DNA of 64,000 bases. It comes from Sequoia sempervirens (lineage: Eukaryota; Streptophyta; Pinopsida; Cupressales; Cupressaceae). Below, in pieces: positions 22,146 through 32,869 of the stretch. The stretch's first letter is position 1; each line of letters opens with the position of its first letter. The DNA is taken from positions 1 through 64,000 of the forward strand of contig VDFB02139424.1 of assembly GCA_007258455.2 (NCBI GenBank), read 5' to 3'. The notes below the pieces were generated by a model that worked only from the letters and a program-made list of their open reading frames with translations, did no database searches and was not told the origin of the DNA. The position numbers were made by a program, and so were the translations under genes.

Positions 22146-22832
22146 GTGGAGCATAACAATTCCACAGGAGATGAGATTCATGTTGCTATCGCTATATTAT
22201 TGTGTGTGCCTAAGTATCACCCTTTTCGAATAAGGGGAGTTATTAATAGGCAATGGGTGACTTGCTTGATTGACAGTGGAGCCACGCACAAATTTATTCA
22301 TAAGGGCTATGTAGCCAAGAGGAGATTACAAGTGGAGGATTTTTATGGTTTCAAAATGGGATGCACTACAAAAGTCCCACAACTAAGCATTCAGATGGGG
22401 GATTATACAGTTACAAATGATTTCTACGTGGTTGGGATTGGAGTCATTGATATAGTTTTGGGAGTTCAATGGCTACATTCTCTTGGCAAATACAGTCAGG
22501 ATTTTCAAAAGATGGAGCTAGAGTTTACGTCGGGTGGTAAGAATATTGTGTTGAGGTCGTTATTAGATGGTGCTCCTAAGATAGTTTCAGCTAAGCGTAT
22601 GGAGGCCTTGCTTAGACATGGAGAGGTTATATGGATTGCTCAATGTTTTGTGTCTTCTAAATCTTCTATTGAGAAAGATAAGAATTGTCCAATGGACGTG
22701 CAGACCATATTAGATAAGTGTAGCATGGTGTTTGGAGATATTCCTTTTGGTAGACCTCTAGATCATGGATTTGAGCATGTGATAGAATTGGAGGGTGCCA
22801 AGCCTGTGATTACCACTCCATACCACATCTGA
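22146..22832 (+). pseudogene. Chromovirus aspartic protease and linker to reverse transcriptase
   Basis: 228 residues open. The protease active site is intact (CLIDSGATHKFIHKGYVAKR), followed by QLSIQMGDYTVTNDFYVVGI and DIVLGVQWLHSLG, the second conserved protease block. The C-terminal part (ILDKCSMVFGDIPFGRP, then DHGFEHVIELEGAKPVITTPY) is the lead-in of the gypsy reverse transcriptase. Compared with the minus-strand copy, about ten residues between FYGFK and the KVPQLS segment are missing. The frame closes with TGA just where the polymerase should continue (YHI-stop), with a shift into the next piece at 22869. Confidence 0.85.
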
Positions 22833-22868
22833 AGCACTTTAAAGATGAGATAGAGAAAACATAAGGAA

Positions 22869-23006
22869 TTGTTAGATATGGGGCACATTAGGCCTAGTTC
22901 CAATCCATTTGCTTCATTTGTGGTGCTTGTGAAGAAAAAGGATGGCATGATGAGAATGTGTATTGATTATCGTGTGTTGAATAAAAACCAATTAAGAACA
23001 AGTATC
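22869..23006 (+). pseudogene. Chromovirus reverse transcriptase, N-terminal piece
   Basis: Reads [20 protein letters not shown], then [18 protein letters not shown], the first conserved block of the gypsy polymerase. It is cut at 23006 by the solo LTR; the next codons (KYPIPYIDNL type) resume at 27303 after the target duplication. Confidence 0.9.
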
Positions 23007-23310
23007 TGTTGTGACCTTTTTCACACATCGCCCCATTCAAGATGGGGACCCCCTAATTTTTGCTTCGTTTCGAACTTTTGGCTTGATTTTAGTTTGTTTT
23101 GTCGTTGTCTCTCTTTTCTGATGTCTGCCTTTCGAGGATTGTGCTCATCATTGAGCTTAATTGTGAAATTTGGCCAAGCCTGAGAATTAGGGTTTTGAAC
23201 TTCTTGGTTAATTTGAAATCAAATGAAATGAATAAATCGAAAACGGAGACTAACATTGCTGTCAGTATGCTTCCAGCAAGCTTCCACTGAAATTTCATTA
23301 GATTCTGAGT

Positions 23311-24276
23311 ACTTACTATTTTTAGTAAGTGTGCAATTACAGGCAATCCTTCGGCATTCTTGGAATTCCGACAATCACACTGCATTCAGAACACATCAAG
23401 CTGCTCGTGTGCAAAATTTGAGCTGAAACCGACCACTTACTATTTTTAGCAGTTCAGCTTCTAGAGCAGATTTTAGGGCTTAGATGCAGAGTTTTTCAAC
23501 GCATGTCTGGAGATTCCTTCTGGGTTTTCAGAGACCTTCGCGATAGTATAACATGCAAAGTGAGACGACTACTTTCAGAGTTTAGCCTTCAGAGGCTATT
23601 TCTAGGGTTTGCATGTCAGGGTTTTCTTTGCATGTCTGCATATTCCTTATGGGTTTTTCGAGAGCTTCGCAGTGATGTGACATGCAAACAGAGATGGTTA
23701 CTCATTTGGGAACTTACTATTTTTAGCAGGTGCATCTCGACAGCCGCTTCCCAGCACTTCAGAATCACAAACTGATCGCAATGCAACAGAAACGAGAACA
23801 AACGGAGACCATTTGATATACATGCAAAACAAATTAGGGTTTCCAGCTTCGAAACCTGAAAAAAGGGGTAAAAAGTCAGAATTTTTGAAAACCGGTGTAA
23901 ACCACCGCGATCAGCATCCTTCAAGCTACTTGCTGGTAAAATTTGAAGACAAATGGAGCACTTACTATTTATAGTAAGCCATTTTGGAAACAGACTAAAA
24001 ATAGCAAATCAGTTGCAGGCGCCGATGTCAACAGGCAGGTCAGGTGGTGAGGAGTGCATCATTTGAATTTCAAATCAAACGGAGTTGTGGAGGTATCAGA
24101 AACAAGCAGTTACTATAAATAGAAAACCACCTTCAGAAATGGGCTAAAAATAGCAGGCCAACCCGAAATAGCAGTGTCAACAAGTTGATGAAGTCGTGAG
24201 GATCCGGCGTTCAAAATTTCAAATCATTCTGAGCTTCAAGGATGTAAGAATTGAAGGACTTACTATAAATAGCAGG
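23311..24276 (+). repeat. Repeated CTTACTATTTTTAGCAG-like motif and a 130-bp direct repeat in the solo LTR
   Basis: Copies of the motif start at about 23311, 23435, 23712, 23960, 24110 and 24259. The first three carry TATTTTTAG, the later ones TATTTATAG or TATAAATAG. Inside the array, about 83 bp around 23490-23572 recur with changes at 23620-23702 (CATGTCTG...ATTCCTTMTGGGTTTT). Confidence 0.85.
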
Positions 24277-24344
24277 CATGGATAAACTAGCAAAGACGAA
24301 GAAAAAATGGCTAAGTATTGGATTTCATCCTGCATCACCCAGGA

Positions 24345-25360
24345 AATGCGCCCAAGTTGATAAAGAAGTTTGAAAAATTTCTAAGTTCAAATTTTCATCC
24401 TCCTCCACCTTCAAAATGCGCCCACTTCTCAAGAAAGTCAAGGAGGTCAACAAGTTTCATCCACCTCCAGGGGTAAAATGCGCCCTCCTCACAAAGCAAG
24501 ATGCTAAAAAATTTCTAAGTAAAAGTTTCATCCTGCTCCCTAGCCTAAATGCGCCCAGCTCAAGGTAGTGGCATGCAAAAAATTTCTAAGTATGAAATGC
24601 TTATTCTCCTCCTATGGCAAAATGCGCCCATCTTGAGAGGAAGTCAAAGATTCAAAGAAAAGGTCAAAGTGTTAATCCTTCATGCATGCCAAAATGCACC
24701 CAAGTGAGGGCATGTGAAGACAAAAGCAAGAAGCTCAAGAGTCATCCTTCATGCATGCCAAAATGCGCCCAAACAAGGATAAAGACAAGTGAAGATTGTT
24801 GGGCGTTGTGCAAAGATGGGAATATTTTAGTTTTGACTTTCTTCTCTCTCCTTTGAATGCGCCCATGCAAGTTAAAAGAAACCAAGGCGTGGTGAAGTTC
24901 ATTCTCCAGTTTGTGTGATATGCGCCCAAGGTAAGATGGGTGAAAGGTGACTTAAGAGGGAGTTGAGGTTAAGTTTTCCTCCAAGTACTAGATGCCGCTA
25001 ATGTGAGGTGACGGTGGGGAATATTGTTAGGCGTTGAAATAAAAATATCCTCCTCAAGGTGCTAAATGCGCCCAAGGTGCATAAGGTTTAAAAAAATATT
25101 CTAAGGCATTGGAGGTGGTATGAATAAAAATATGTTGGGCATTGAAATTGAAAGTGTCCTCCATGACATGTAGAATGCGCCAAGATATTGGAGAATTGTA
25201 TAAGTGAGTTGATAAAAAATTTCTTCACAGGCGAGATGATTGAAGATGAATGAAGATTTTCTAAGAAAAAAATTCAAAATGTGCATATGCTAGAGATTTT
25301 GATTTAAAATTTTCTAAGGCACAAAGTTTCACCTCTCTAGAGGAAAATTGCGCCTGGACT
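24345..25360 (+). repeat. Array of AAATGCGCCCA motifs in the solo LTR
   Basis: About a dozen copies of AATGCGCCCA or close variants, spaced roughly 50-110 bp, run from about 24345 to 25350. Each is usually preceded by a TTTCATCCTSCTCC-like run and followed by AAG-rich DNA. TGCGCCC is distinctly GC-rich against the AT-rich background. Confidence 0.85.
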
Positions 25361-26375
25361 GGGAGTGATGGAATTTCCATGAGACATGAATAAAATTGCC
25401 AGAGAAGAAGTTAGATGATGCCAGCTGCACAGGATGAATTAATTTTTTTTCAAGTAAGAGCAACAAGAAATACTCACAGATGTGAAGAACAGGAATAAAA
25501 TTGTTTTTTCCAAGGTTCAAAATTCAAAAAAATTAAATGAACCCGTTCGTTGTGTACCCATGAATTCGACACGTTCTGAAGAAAATTTTCTTCTGGGTAT
25601 TGGACGTTTGTGATGAGGAATGGATTTCAAAGTTTTCCACAGTTCACCAAGGCTTTCAGGATGGAGATTTTTGATGAGCACTCAAATAATGAATTTCCTA
25701 AGGGAAATTTAAAAAAAAAATTCTAAGGCATGGAATAAAATGTGTTGTTGACATAAAAGTGCCTTGGCAAATGAATTTGAAAATGATCGCCTAGATGATT
25801 TTTGACCGAATTCCTGATGAAAGCATTTTTCTCGAGCCTGAGTTGGATGAAATATCGGAGTAAAGTACGCCAGGCAGAATGCAAGATAGGTTGAAAATTT
25901 GGCTAAGGCATGAAGAATTTGAACGCAAAGTCGGCTAGTGAAGACGATGGACGCTTGGAAGTTAAAGCGTGAAAATCCTGGTAAGTAAGGTGAATTTATA
26001 TTATGAAGTGTTCTAATACTCTTCCCCTTGCTTGTTTTGCAGGAGGAATGTCGAGACCAAACGGCGATGACTTAGGAAGATGAAGCAAGTACTCCACGAT
26101 TACATTTCAACCTTGAAGGAAGAAAAGTTGCAAAAAGTGGCTAAGTGTTGGGACTTAGTACGTGCCCAACTCAAGTGACAAAGAAGAAGATCGAGAACAG
26201 CGTGAACGTGTCTACAAACGGGAATCTTCTAGAAGATGGTGGCCATTTATTGTTCATTTATTTCCCCACTCTCCATTATGGCGGTTTTTAGGGCAAATCC
26301 TGTTTAGGGTTGAGGTGGCACGATCTGGGCCATCCAGTCAATTGTAATCTGAGCCGTCCGTTGGACTTGGCCAGC

Positions 26376-26382
26376 TATAAAA
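26376..26382 (+). promoter_or_regulatory. TATA box of the 4.3-kb LTR
   Basis: TATAAAAGGGG, a strong plant TATA box near the 3' third of the LTR; AATAAA lies 186 bp downstream (26562-26567). Confidence 0.7.
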
Positions 26383-27302
26383 GGGGCATCCCCCCTTCAT
26401 TTGTACCTCATTAGAAATTAGATTAGCTTAGAGGTAGACAGTAGACATAGAGTAGAGGGGCAACTTAGAAGTAGCTTAGTATAGATTGATAGTGTAGTTG
26501 AAGAAGAAGGAAAGTTTTCCTTTGAAAACTTTTGCAAGAGATTGTTGTGTAAAACTTTCATAATAAAAGATTTTTTCATTGATGGTGAAATTCGTCTTTG
26601 TTATGGATAGCTAGCAAGGTTTCTTCATCCCTTCTACTTCAAGTAGCGTAGAGTAGCGTAATTTCATTTTCATGCAAGTAGATGTTAGCTATGGAATGTG
26701 GTGTTTGATCTAAGCAAGCTTCACTTATCCATACCACTAGCGGGCTCACTGATGGTGTGTTCGCCTTGTGTGGTCAACTGGAAACATTGTGGGCCTAACT
26801 TCAATCACAGTTTGAATGATGGTATGCGTCGTTGTTATGGTATCTTCATGTCAAGTGGTGGTTTGAACATCTTCAGTCATCTCCCTGAAGATTGCACCAA
26901 CTTCGTGGAAGTTGTATGAGGTGAGGCAAAGCGAAGTTTAGTTGAGGCTTGTGAAAATTGATCACCATGTCCCACGCCTTAGAATAGATTTAGACTCTCT
27001 AAACCCTACAACCACTCTACATTCAGTACTTTCTGGTTAGAATAGGAAACCTGTGCTTCATTGATAAATCTGTTGAATGGAGAAAACCCCTTCCTCTGCT
27101 ATTGAACAATTCGGTAAGTCCCCTTGAAATACCAGCAAATCACATTGAGCCAACTGAGACTATTCGTATTGAAAGAACCTTGGAGTTGAACACACGAACT
27201 CTCTCGCAATCTTAGCGTGCTGGATACTTTGATCAAGAGAGAATAGGGTAGTCGTTGGCGACTTTATTTTGCGTTGGTGCGGTCATGAAAAACACATCAA
27301 CA

Positions 27303-28440
27303 GTATCCTATATCGATAATAGATTAGTTGTTGGACAAACTGCATGAAGCAATTTATTTTTCTAAAATTGACTTACATTTGGGATACCACCAGATTAGGG
27401 TCTATGATGAGGATATTCACAAAACTGCATTCAGATGCCACTATGGACACTACGAATTCTTGGTAATGCCCTTCAATCTTACAAATGCACCTACAACTTT
27501 TTAGTCATGTCTAAATCATGTTTTAAGGAAGCAGTTGCATAAATCAATATTGGTATTTTTTAATGATATTCTAATATATAGTAAGACTTGGGAGGAACAC
27601 CTTCGACATATCAACAAGGTGTTGGGAATTATGGAGACTCAATCATTGTTTCTAAAAGCATCCAAATGTGAATTTGGAATGACAAAGATATCGTATTTGG
27701 GGCACATAATTGGTGTAGGAGGTGTGAAGGTCCATCAGGAAAAAATACAGACAATTTTGGATTGGGCACCACCGAGGAACATTTCTGATCTGCAAGGTTT
27801 CCTTGGATTATGTAGTTATTATAGAAGGTTTATCAAGGGGTTTTCTTAGTTAGTCGCATCCCTTACAAACCTCACTAAAAAGGTGGCATTTAGATGGTTG
27901 GATGAGGCTCAAGCTACATTTGATAAGCTTAAGCAAGTGATGAGCTCTTGTCCCATATTGGATCTTCCAAACTTCTCTCAACCATTTGTATCGGAGTGTG
28001 ACACATCAGGCGAAGGGATAGGTGTAGTGCTCATGTAGAATAGACATCCCATAGCTTACGAGAGTAAGAAGTTGAGAGATGTAGAGCGGCTATACTCCAC
28101 TTATGACAAGGAAATGCTTTCCATCATGCACACCTTGGCAAAGTTTAGGCAATACCTTGTTGGTGGGAAATTCGTGGTTAAAACAAACCAAAACAATTTG
28201 AGATATTTCCTTGAGCAGAAGGATCTGAATGAGTGTCAGCAGAAATGGGTAAGCAAAATTCAGGCTCACGATTTTGATATTGAATATGTAAAGGGTAAAA
28301 AGAATGTGGTAGTTGATGCTTTATCTAGGAGACCAACACTCTGCCCCTTATTTGAGATTTCAGTTGACTGGAAATCTCAACTGTTGGCCGAGTATTCCAA
28401 GAATACTTTTGCGTGCGATCTCATTGATGGGAAACTGTAG
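27303..28440 (+). pseudogene. Chromovirus reverse transcriptase (C-terminal part) and RNase H
   Basis: The polymerase resumes after the insertion: [34 protein letters not shown], then the active-site region VFFNDILIYSKTW, where the expected Y/F-x-DD reads FNDI, so one catalytic Asp is replaced. The downstream blocks (KCEFGMTKISYLGHII, DWAPPRNISDLQGFLGLCSYYRRFIKGFS) are clear. The RNase H follows (SECDTSGEGIGVVLM, YSTYDKEMLSIMHTLAKFRQYL, TNQNNLRYFLEQKDLNECQQKW, VVDALSRRP). Stops at about 27503, 27848 and 28036 break it. Confidence 0.92.
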
Positions 28441-29215
28441 GATGATAGATATCAGGTAATTGATGACATGATTTATTACAAGAACATTATATTTTTGGTA
28501 CCTGAATCTAAAATGAAGTAAGATCATGCGGGCTATATATGACACCCCTCTAGCAGGACATCCAGGATTCTTCAAAACATACAGACAGATTTAGGAGAGA
28601 TTCTCATGGAAGGGTCTCACGAGTGATGTTTTGTAGTATGTCAAGGAGTGTATGACTTGTCAACAAAACAAGTCTGAGCATACGTTACCAATAGGATTAT
28701 TGCAGCCCTTACCCATTCCTGATTAAAACATTTCTTTGCTATTTCTACTAAGTCTAAGGTGCCATAGATAGAAAATTTATTTTTTAGAGAGATATTCCAA
28801 TTACACGGGCTTCCAAGGAATATTGTGAGTGATTGGGACCACAAGTTCCTCAGCATATTTTGGTAGGAGTTGTTTAGATTGGCAGGAACCGAGTTCTCCT
28901 TGTACGAGCTACCATCCTCAATCCGACGAACAGACTAAGATCAACAACAAGTGGGTAGAAGGATATCTGCTTAATTATGTGTTAGGACAACAAAAGGCAT
29001 GTGTTTGATGGCTACATTTGGGTGAACATTGTTACAACACTACATACCATATGTCAATAGGTATGACATCCTTTAGAGCTCTATATGGATGCGATGCTAT
29101 GTCTTTCATGAATTTGGCTTTTGATGATAATAGAGTACCCAAAGCAAAGGAGTTAGTGCAAGATAGTCATGATATGCTTAGGGCGCTTAAGGAAAATTTA
29201 CATCGAGCCTAGAAT
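28441..29215 (+). pseudogene. Chromovirus integrase with a deletion in the catalytic core
   Basis: The zinc-binding region is present but broken (YVKECMTCQQNKSEHTLPIG, then QPLPIPD). The strand with the first catalytic Asp, which should follow PIPD, is missing: the sequence jumps to the STKSKVP segment, [20 protein letters not shown] and SDWDHKF (second Asp). Then GTEFS and the SSIRRTD segment, a GEHCYNTTYHMSIGMTSFRALYG block, and AKELVQDSHDMLRALKENL. Many stops and shifts make it non-functional. It lies between RNase H and the chromodomain as in chromoviruses. Confidence 0.85.
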
Positions 29216-29690
29216 CAGAAAAAAAATTATGCAGATAAACACAAGATTGAGAGCGGTTTTGAGGTTGGTGATATGGTGTTTTTGTGGCTTTAGCCATACA
29301 AGCAATTTACTTTGAAACTAAGTGGTGCGAAAAAGCTAAAACTACGGTTTTATGGGTCGTATCAGATCAAAAGGCGGGTAGGTGAAGTGGCGTATGAATT
29401 GGAGCACCTTTCGGTAGCAAAATTCATAAAGTATTTCATGTCTCGTGTCTTAAAATGGCAGTAGGACAACACACTACTCCATCTTGTGAGCTTGCTCCAT
29501 TGGATGAAGGAAAATTAATTTTTTGGTGCCTGAATCTATCCTAGATGTGAGAGAACGCAGGTTGTGAAACCAGACAATTAAAGAATTTGATCAAATGGAA
29601 GGATTTACTTGTTGAGGACACCACATGGGAAGGTGAATAGATATTGCAGCATCCAGGCTTGCAATTGCTTGAGGGCAAGCAACGCCGGGA
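29216..29690 (+). pseudogene. Integrase C-terminus and chromodomain
   Basis: Reads NYADKHKIESGFEVGDMVFL and LKLRFYGSYQIKRRVGEVAY (integrase C-terminal domain), then, after shifts, RQLKNLIKWKDLLVEDTTWE, LQHPGLQLLEGKQRREGRIV. The IKWK...TTWE pair is the core of a retroelement chromodomain, which directs integration to heterochromatin in this family. Stops at 29212, 29294 and 29638. Confidence 0.85.
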
Positions 29691-30112
29691 AGGGAGGATT
29701 GTGATGTCCCCACCTTTTTATTAAGGCCTAAAGCGAAATTGGATTAAATAATTAAATATTTAAATGGTCTTTATTTTCCTTTTTAAGACTTTTTAATTAA
29801 TTAAGTATATTATGATTTTATAAAGTCATTAATAAATATTATATTCTTTATAAAGTCTTTAATAGAAAAAATTCAGTTGAATCAACTAAAATTTGGTGGA
29901 GATATAATGGCTTTAGGTAGACAAAATCATTATCGCAGGAGATTGTATGGTGTTGGATCTTTTGCAATGAAGCATTTGAGAATGAAACCTCTTAGAATCT
30001 GAGGACCACGTCTAGGCAAAAACCCAATTGTGGTCATTTGAATAAATCACATTTTGCATAATTTAATAATTGTTCACCATGGCAAGATAACTGTATGTAG
30101 AGTTATTGAACT
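29688..30112 (+). repeat. PPT and truncated 3' LTR of the chromovirus
   Basis: Purine tract GGGAAGGGAGGATT (about 29687-29700) precedes the LTR start TGATGTCCCCACC at 29702. Homology with the 5' copy (19697-20008) runs to GTTATTGAA at about 30110, where the (TA)n begins. Confidence 0.85.
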
Positions 30113-30113
30113 A

Positions 30114-30115
<2 letters not shown>

Positions 30116-30174
<59 letters not shown>
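30116..30174. repeat. (TA)n microsatellite
   Basis: About 29 perfect TA units, truncating the chromovirus LTR on its left and abutting a hairpin on its right. Confidence 0.97.
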
Positions 30175-30177
<3 letters not shown>

Positions 30178-30272
30178 CGTCGAGAGATATCCTTCTTGAG
30201 GTGCCTATTTTTAATAAATTTTCTCACATAAAACTACAATAGATGCCTCGAGAAGGATATCTCTTGGCGTAT
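30175..30272. repeat. Hairpin with 34-bp arms
   Basis: 30175-30208 pairs with 30239-30272 (28 of 34 positions) around a 30-bp loop; the cores AGAGATATCCTTCT and AGAAGGATATCTCT match perfectly. AT-rich simple sequence flanks both sides. Confidence 0.85.
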
Positions 30273-30339
30273 TTTATATATATTATTAAAATAATATATG
30301 CTAGTAGCAATCGCAACGGAACATGGAAGACAAAATTAT

Positions 30340-31310
30340 CATGGTTAGGTTTAGGATAAGGGTTAGGGTTACGGTTAGGGTTTGTGTTAAGGTTTGGGTT
30401 AGGATTGGGGTTAACATTATGAATAGGGTTAGGCTTATGATTAAAGTTAACAATAGGGTTAGGGTTAGGTTTGGAGATTATGTTTAGGATTAACATTTGG
30501 GATAGGGTTAGGGTTAGGGTTAGGGTTAGAGATAAATTTAGGATTATAGTTGGATTAGCCTTAATAATAAGATTAGGGTTAGGGTTACGATTACAATTAA
30601 AGGTAGAATTATAATTTGGATTGGGTTATCATCACAATTAAGGTTAGGGTTAAAGCTAGGATTAGGATTAGGGTAAGGATTTTAGTTAGGGATAGGGTTA
30701 GGGTTAGAGATAGAAGTAGGGTTAGGGTTATGATTAGATATTGAATTATGGTTAAGGTTAAAGTTAGGTTTAGGATTAAGGTTTTAGATACTATCAAAGA
30801 TATAATTAGGGTTATGGTTACAATTATGATTATGGTTTAGGTTACATTTAGGGTTAAGGTTAGGGTTATAGTTAGACACAAACTTAGGGTTAGGGTTTGG
30901 TTTTAGGTTTTAGGTTAGGGTTAGGGTTTGAGTTAGTTTTTGAGTTAGAGTTTGGTTAGGGTTTGGTTTAGGGTTTAGGGTTAGGGTTAGGGTTTGAGTT
31001 AATGTTTTGGAACTATAATTAGGGTTACAATTAAGGTTAGGGTTAGGATTAGGATTAGAGTGAGGATTATGAAAGAGACATAATTAGGATTAGGGCTAGG
31101 GTTACAATTAGAATTAGTGTTAGTTGTAGAATTAGGGTGGGTTAGAAATATTGTTAATGTTAGGGTTAGGGTTAGAGTTAGAGTTAGAGTTAGGGTTAGG
31201 GTTAGAGTTAAAATTTGAGTTAGAATTAGGGTTAAGATTGTAATTAGAATTAGTGTTAGTTATAGATTTAGGGTGATTAAAAAATAGTGGTAGTTTTAGT
31301 GTAACAATTA
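30340..31310 (+). repeat. Degenerate telomere-like array, TTAGGG orientation
   Basis: Dense GGGTTA/TTAGGG units with scattered changes. Short pure runs occur (for example four units near 30505-30525 and near 31160-31200). The unit is mostly six bases, although TTTAGGG also appears (near 30895-30990). Confidence 0.95.
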
Positions 31311-31319
31311 GAATTATAA

Positions 31320-32860
31320 TCTTATCCCTTGTCCTACTTGTAATGCTAATCCAAATTATAACCTTAACAATAATTTTAGCCCTATGCATAATCATACTTA
31401 TAATAAATACATTAATTCTAATTGTAACCCTAATTAAAAGCTAACCCTAACCCTAAATTAAGCCTAACCCCAACCTAACTTTAATTATAATTGAATACTA
31501 ATCCTAACACCAGTTGAATCCTTACCCTAATTGAATATAAACCCTAATCAAAACCCTAATTAAATCTTAACCCTTATTGTAATTGTAACACTAACCCTAA
31601 TCCTAGTTGAATTATAACCCCAACTCTAACACAAATTAATCCTAGAACCCCAACCCTAATTAAATCTTAACCCTTATTAAACCCTAACCCTAATAGTAAT
31701 TAATCCCCAACCCTAACCCTTACTCTAACATTGACCCTAATCTTAACTTATAACTCCTAACTCTAACCTTAATATAAATATAACCCTAACTCTAACTTAT
31801 ATCTCTTAACCCTAACCCTAATTTAACGCAAATCGTAGCCTGAGGATCTATCTTAAAATCCTAACCCTAAACATAACCCTTATCTTGTTGAAATTCAACC
31901 CTAATTGAACCTAAACACTAATCCTAACATTAAGTCTAACTGTAACCCTAATTGAACCTAAACACTAACCCTAACCTTAAGTCTAACTGTAACCCTAATT
32001 AAACCCTAAACTAAAGCCTAAATGAAATCTAACTGTAACCTTTAACCCTAATTATAATTAAATATTAATCCTAACCTTAGTTAAACCCTAACCCTAATTG
32101 AATATAAACCCTAACTATATCCCTAATTAATTCCTAATTTAATCTTAACCCTTACCATAATTGTAACCCTAACATGAATCCTAATTGAATTCTAACCCCA
32201 ATCCTAAGCCTTACCCCAAACTTTATCCTAGAACCCTTACCCTAATTGAACATCAATTGAACCCTAACCCACCCTAATTGAATATTAGTCCTAATTAAAT
32301 CCTAACCTTCACACTAATTAATCATCTAACCCTAACCCTAACCCTTACACAAACCCTAACACTCATCTTAATTTGTAACTCCTAACTCTAACCCTAATAT
32401 AAGTCTAACCCTAACTTTAACCCTAATTGAATGCATACCCTTTAACCCTAGTATTTATATTAAAACCCTAACCCTAACCCTATTAAAATTCAACCTTAAT
32501 TAAGTTTGATCCCTAACTCTAAGCCTAACCTATTGAATTTTAACCTTGATTGAACTCTAACCCTAATTGAACCCAAACCACAATCCAAACCCTAATGCTA
32601 TACCCAAGCTTTATTTTAGAACCCTAACCCTAACTAAACCACGACCTAACTTTAATCCTAGTTATAACCCTAATTGACCTCTAATTGAATCCTAATTGAA
32701 GTGTGATCCTAACTGATCCCTAACCCTAACCTTGTCCCTAATTCAACCCTAATCCTAATTAATCATGTTACCTAACCCTAATTGTCATCCTGATCTATCT
32801 TCAATCACCTAAACCCTCCAAGCTTTATGTGAGAATTTTATTGAACCCTAACCTAATTTA
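31320..32860 (-). repeat. Degenerate telomere-like array, CCCTAA orientation
   Basis: From about 31320 the strand sense flips: ACCCTAA, with frequent AATTGAA interruptions, continues to about 32860. It is more degenerate than the left arm. Together they form a (TTAGGG)n-(CCCTAA)n head-to-head array of about 2.5 kb. Confidence 0.95.
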
Positions 32861-32869
32861 ATCCTTATC

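Larger units (their letters stand above)
23007..27302 (+). mobile_element. Solo LTR, 4296 bp, target duplication GTATC
   Basis: The insertion starts TGTTGTGACCTTTTTCACAC and ends GTCATGAAAAACACATCAACA, flanked by GTATC at 23002-23006 and 27303-27307, exactly inside the reverse transcriptase codons of the chromovirus. It has no gag or pol and no terminal repeat of itself, so it is a solo LTR. It holds a TATA box (TATAAAA, 26376-26382), a polyadenylation signal (AATAAA, 26562-26567) and a leader-like region after it. Two families of short repeated motifs fill its first half (see separate entries). This is unusually long for an LTR. ORFs within it, such as the one at 24614-24856, are low-complexity by-products of the repeats. 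Confidence 0.93.
19697..30112 (+). mobile_element. Ty3/gypsy chromovirus (Tekay-like), old, with a nested solo LTR
   Basis: Order on the plus strand: 5' LTR remnant, initiator-Met PBS (21210), gag, protease, first part of reverse transcriptase, 4.3-kb insertion, rest of reverse transcriptase, RNase H, integrase, chromodomain, PPT, 3' LTR start (29702). The two LTR pieces share about 300 bp (around 19697-20008 and 29810-30112) with roughly 10 percent differences plus indels by eye, so it is far older than the copia element. Every ORF carries stops. The terminal chromodomain identifies a chromovirus. The 3' LTR is cut off by the (TA)n at 30116 and no target duplication is visible. Confidence 0.9.

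Noticed and set aside
24614..24856. ORF of 80 codons with repeated CMPKC words
   Set aside because: It arises from the AAATGCGCCCA array in the solo LTR, not from a gene.
30054..30242. ORF with a Tyr-Ile run
   Set aside because: It is the translation of (TA)n.
30340..32860. A real chromosome end
   Set aside because: The array is degenerate, internal, and flanked by tens of kb of other DNA on both sides.
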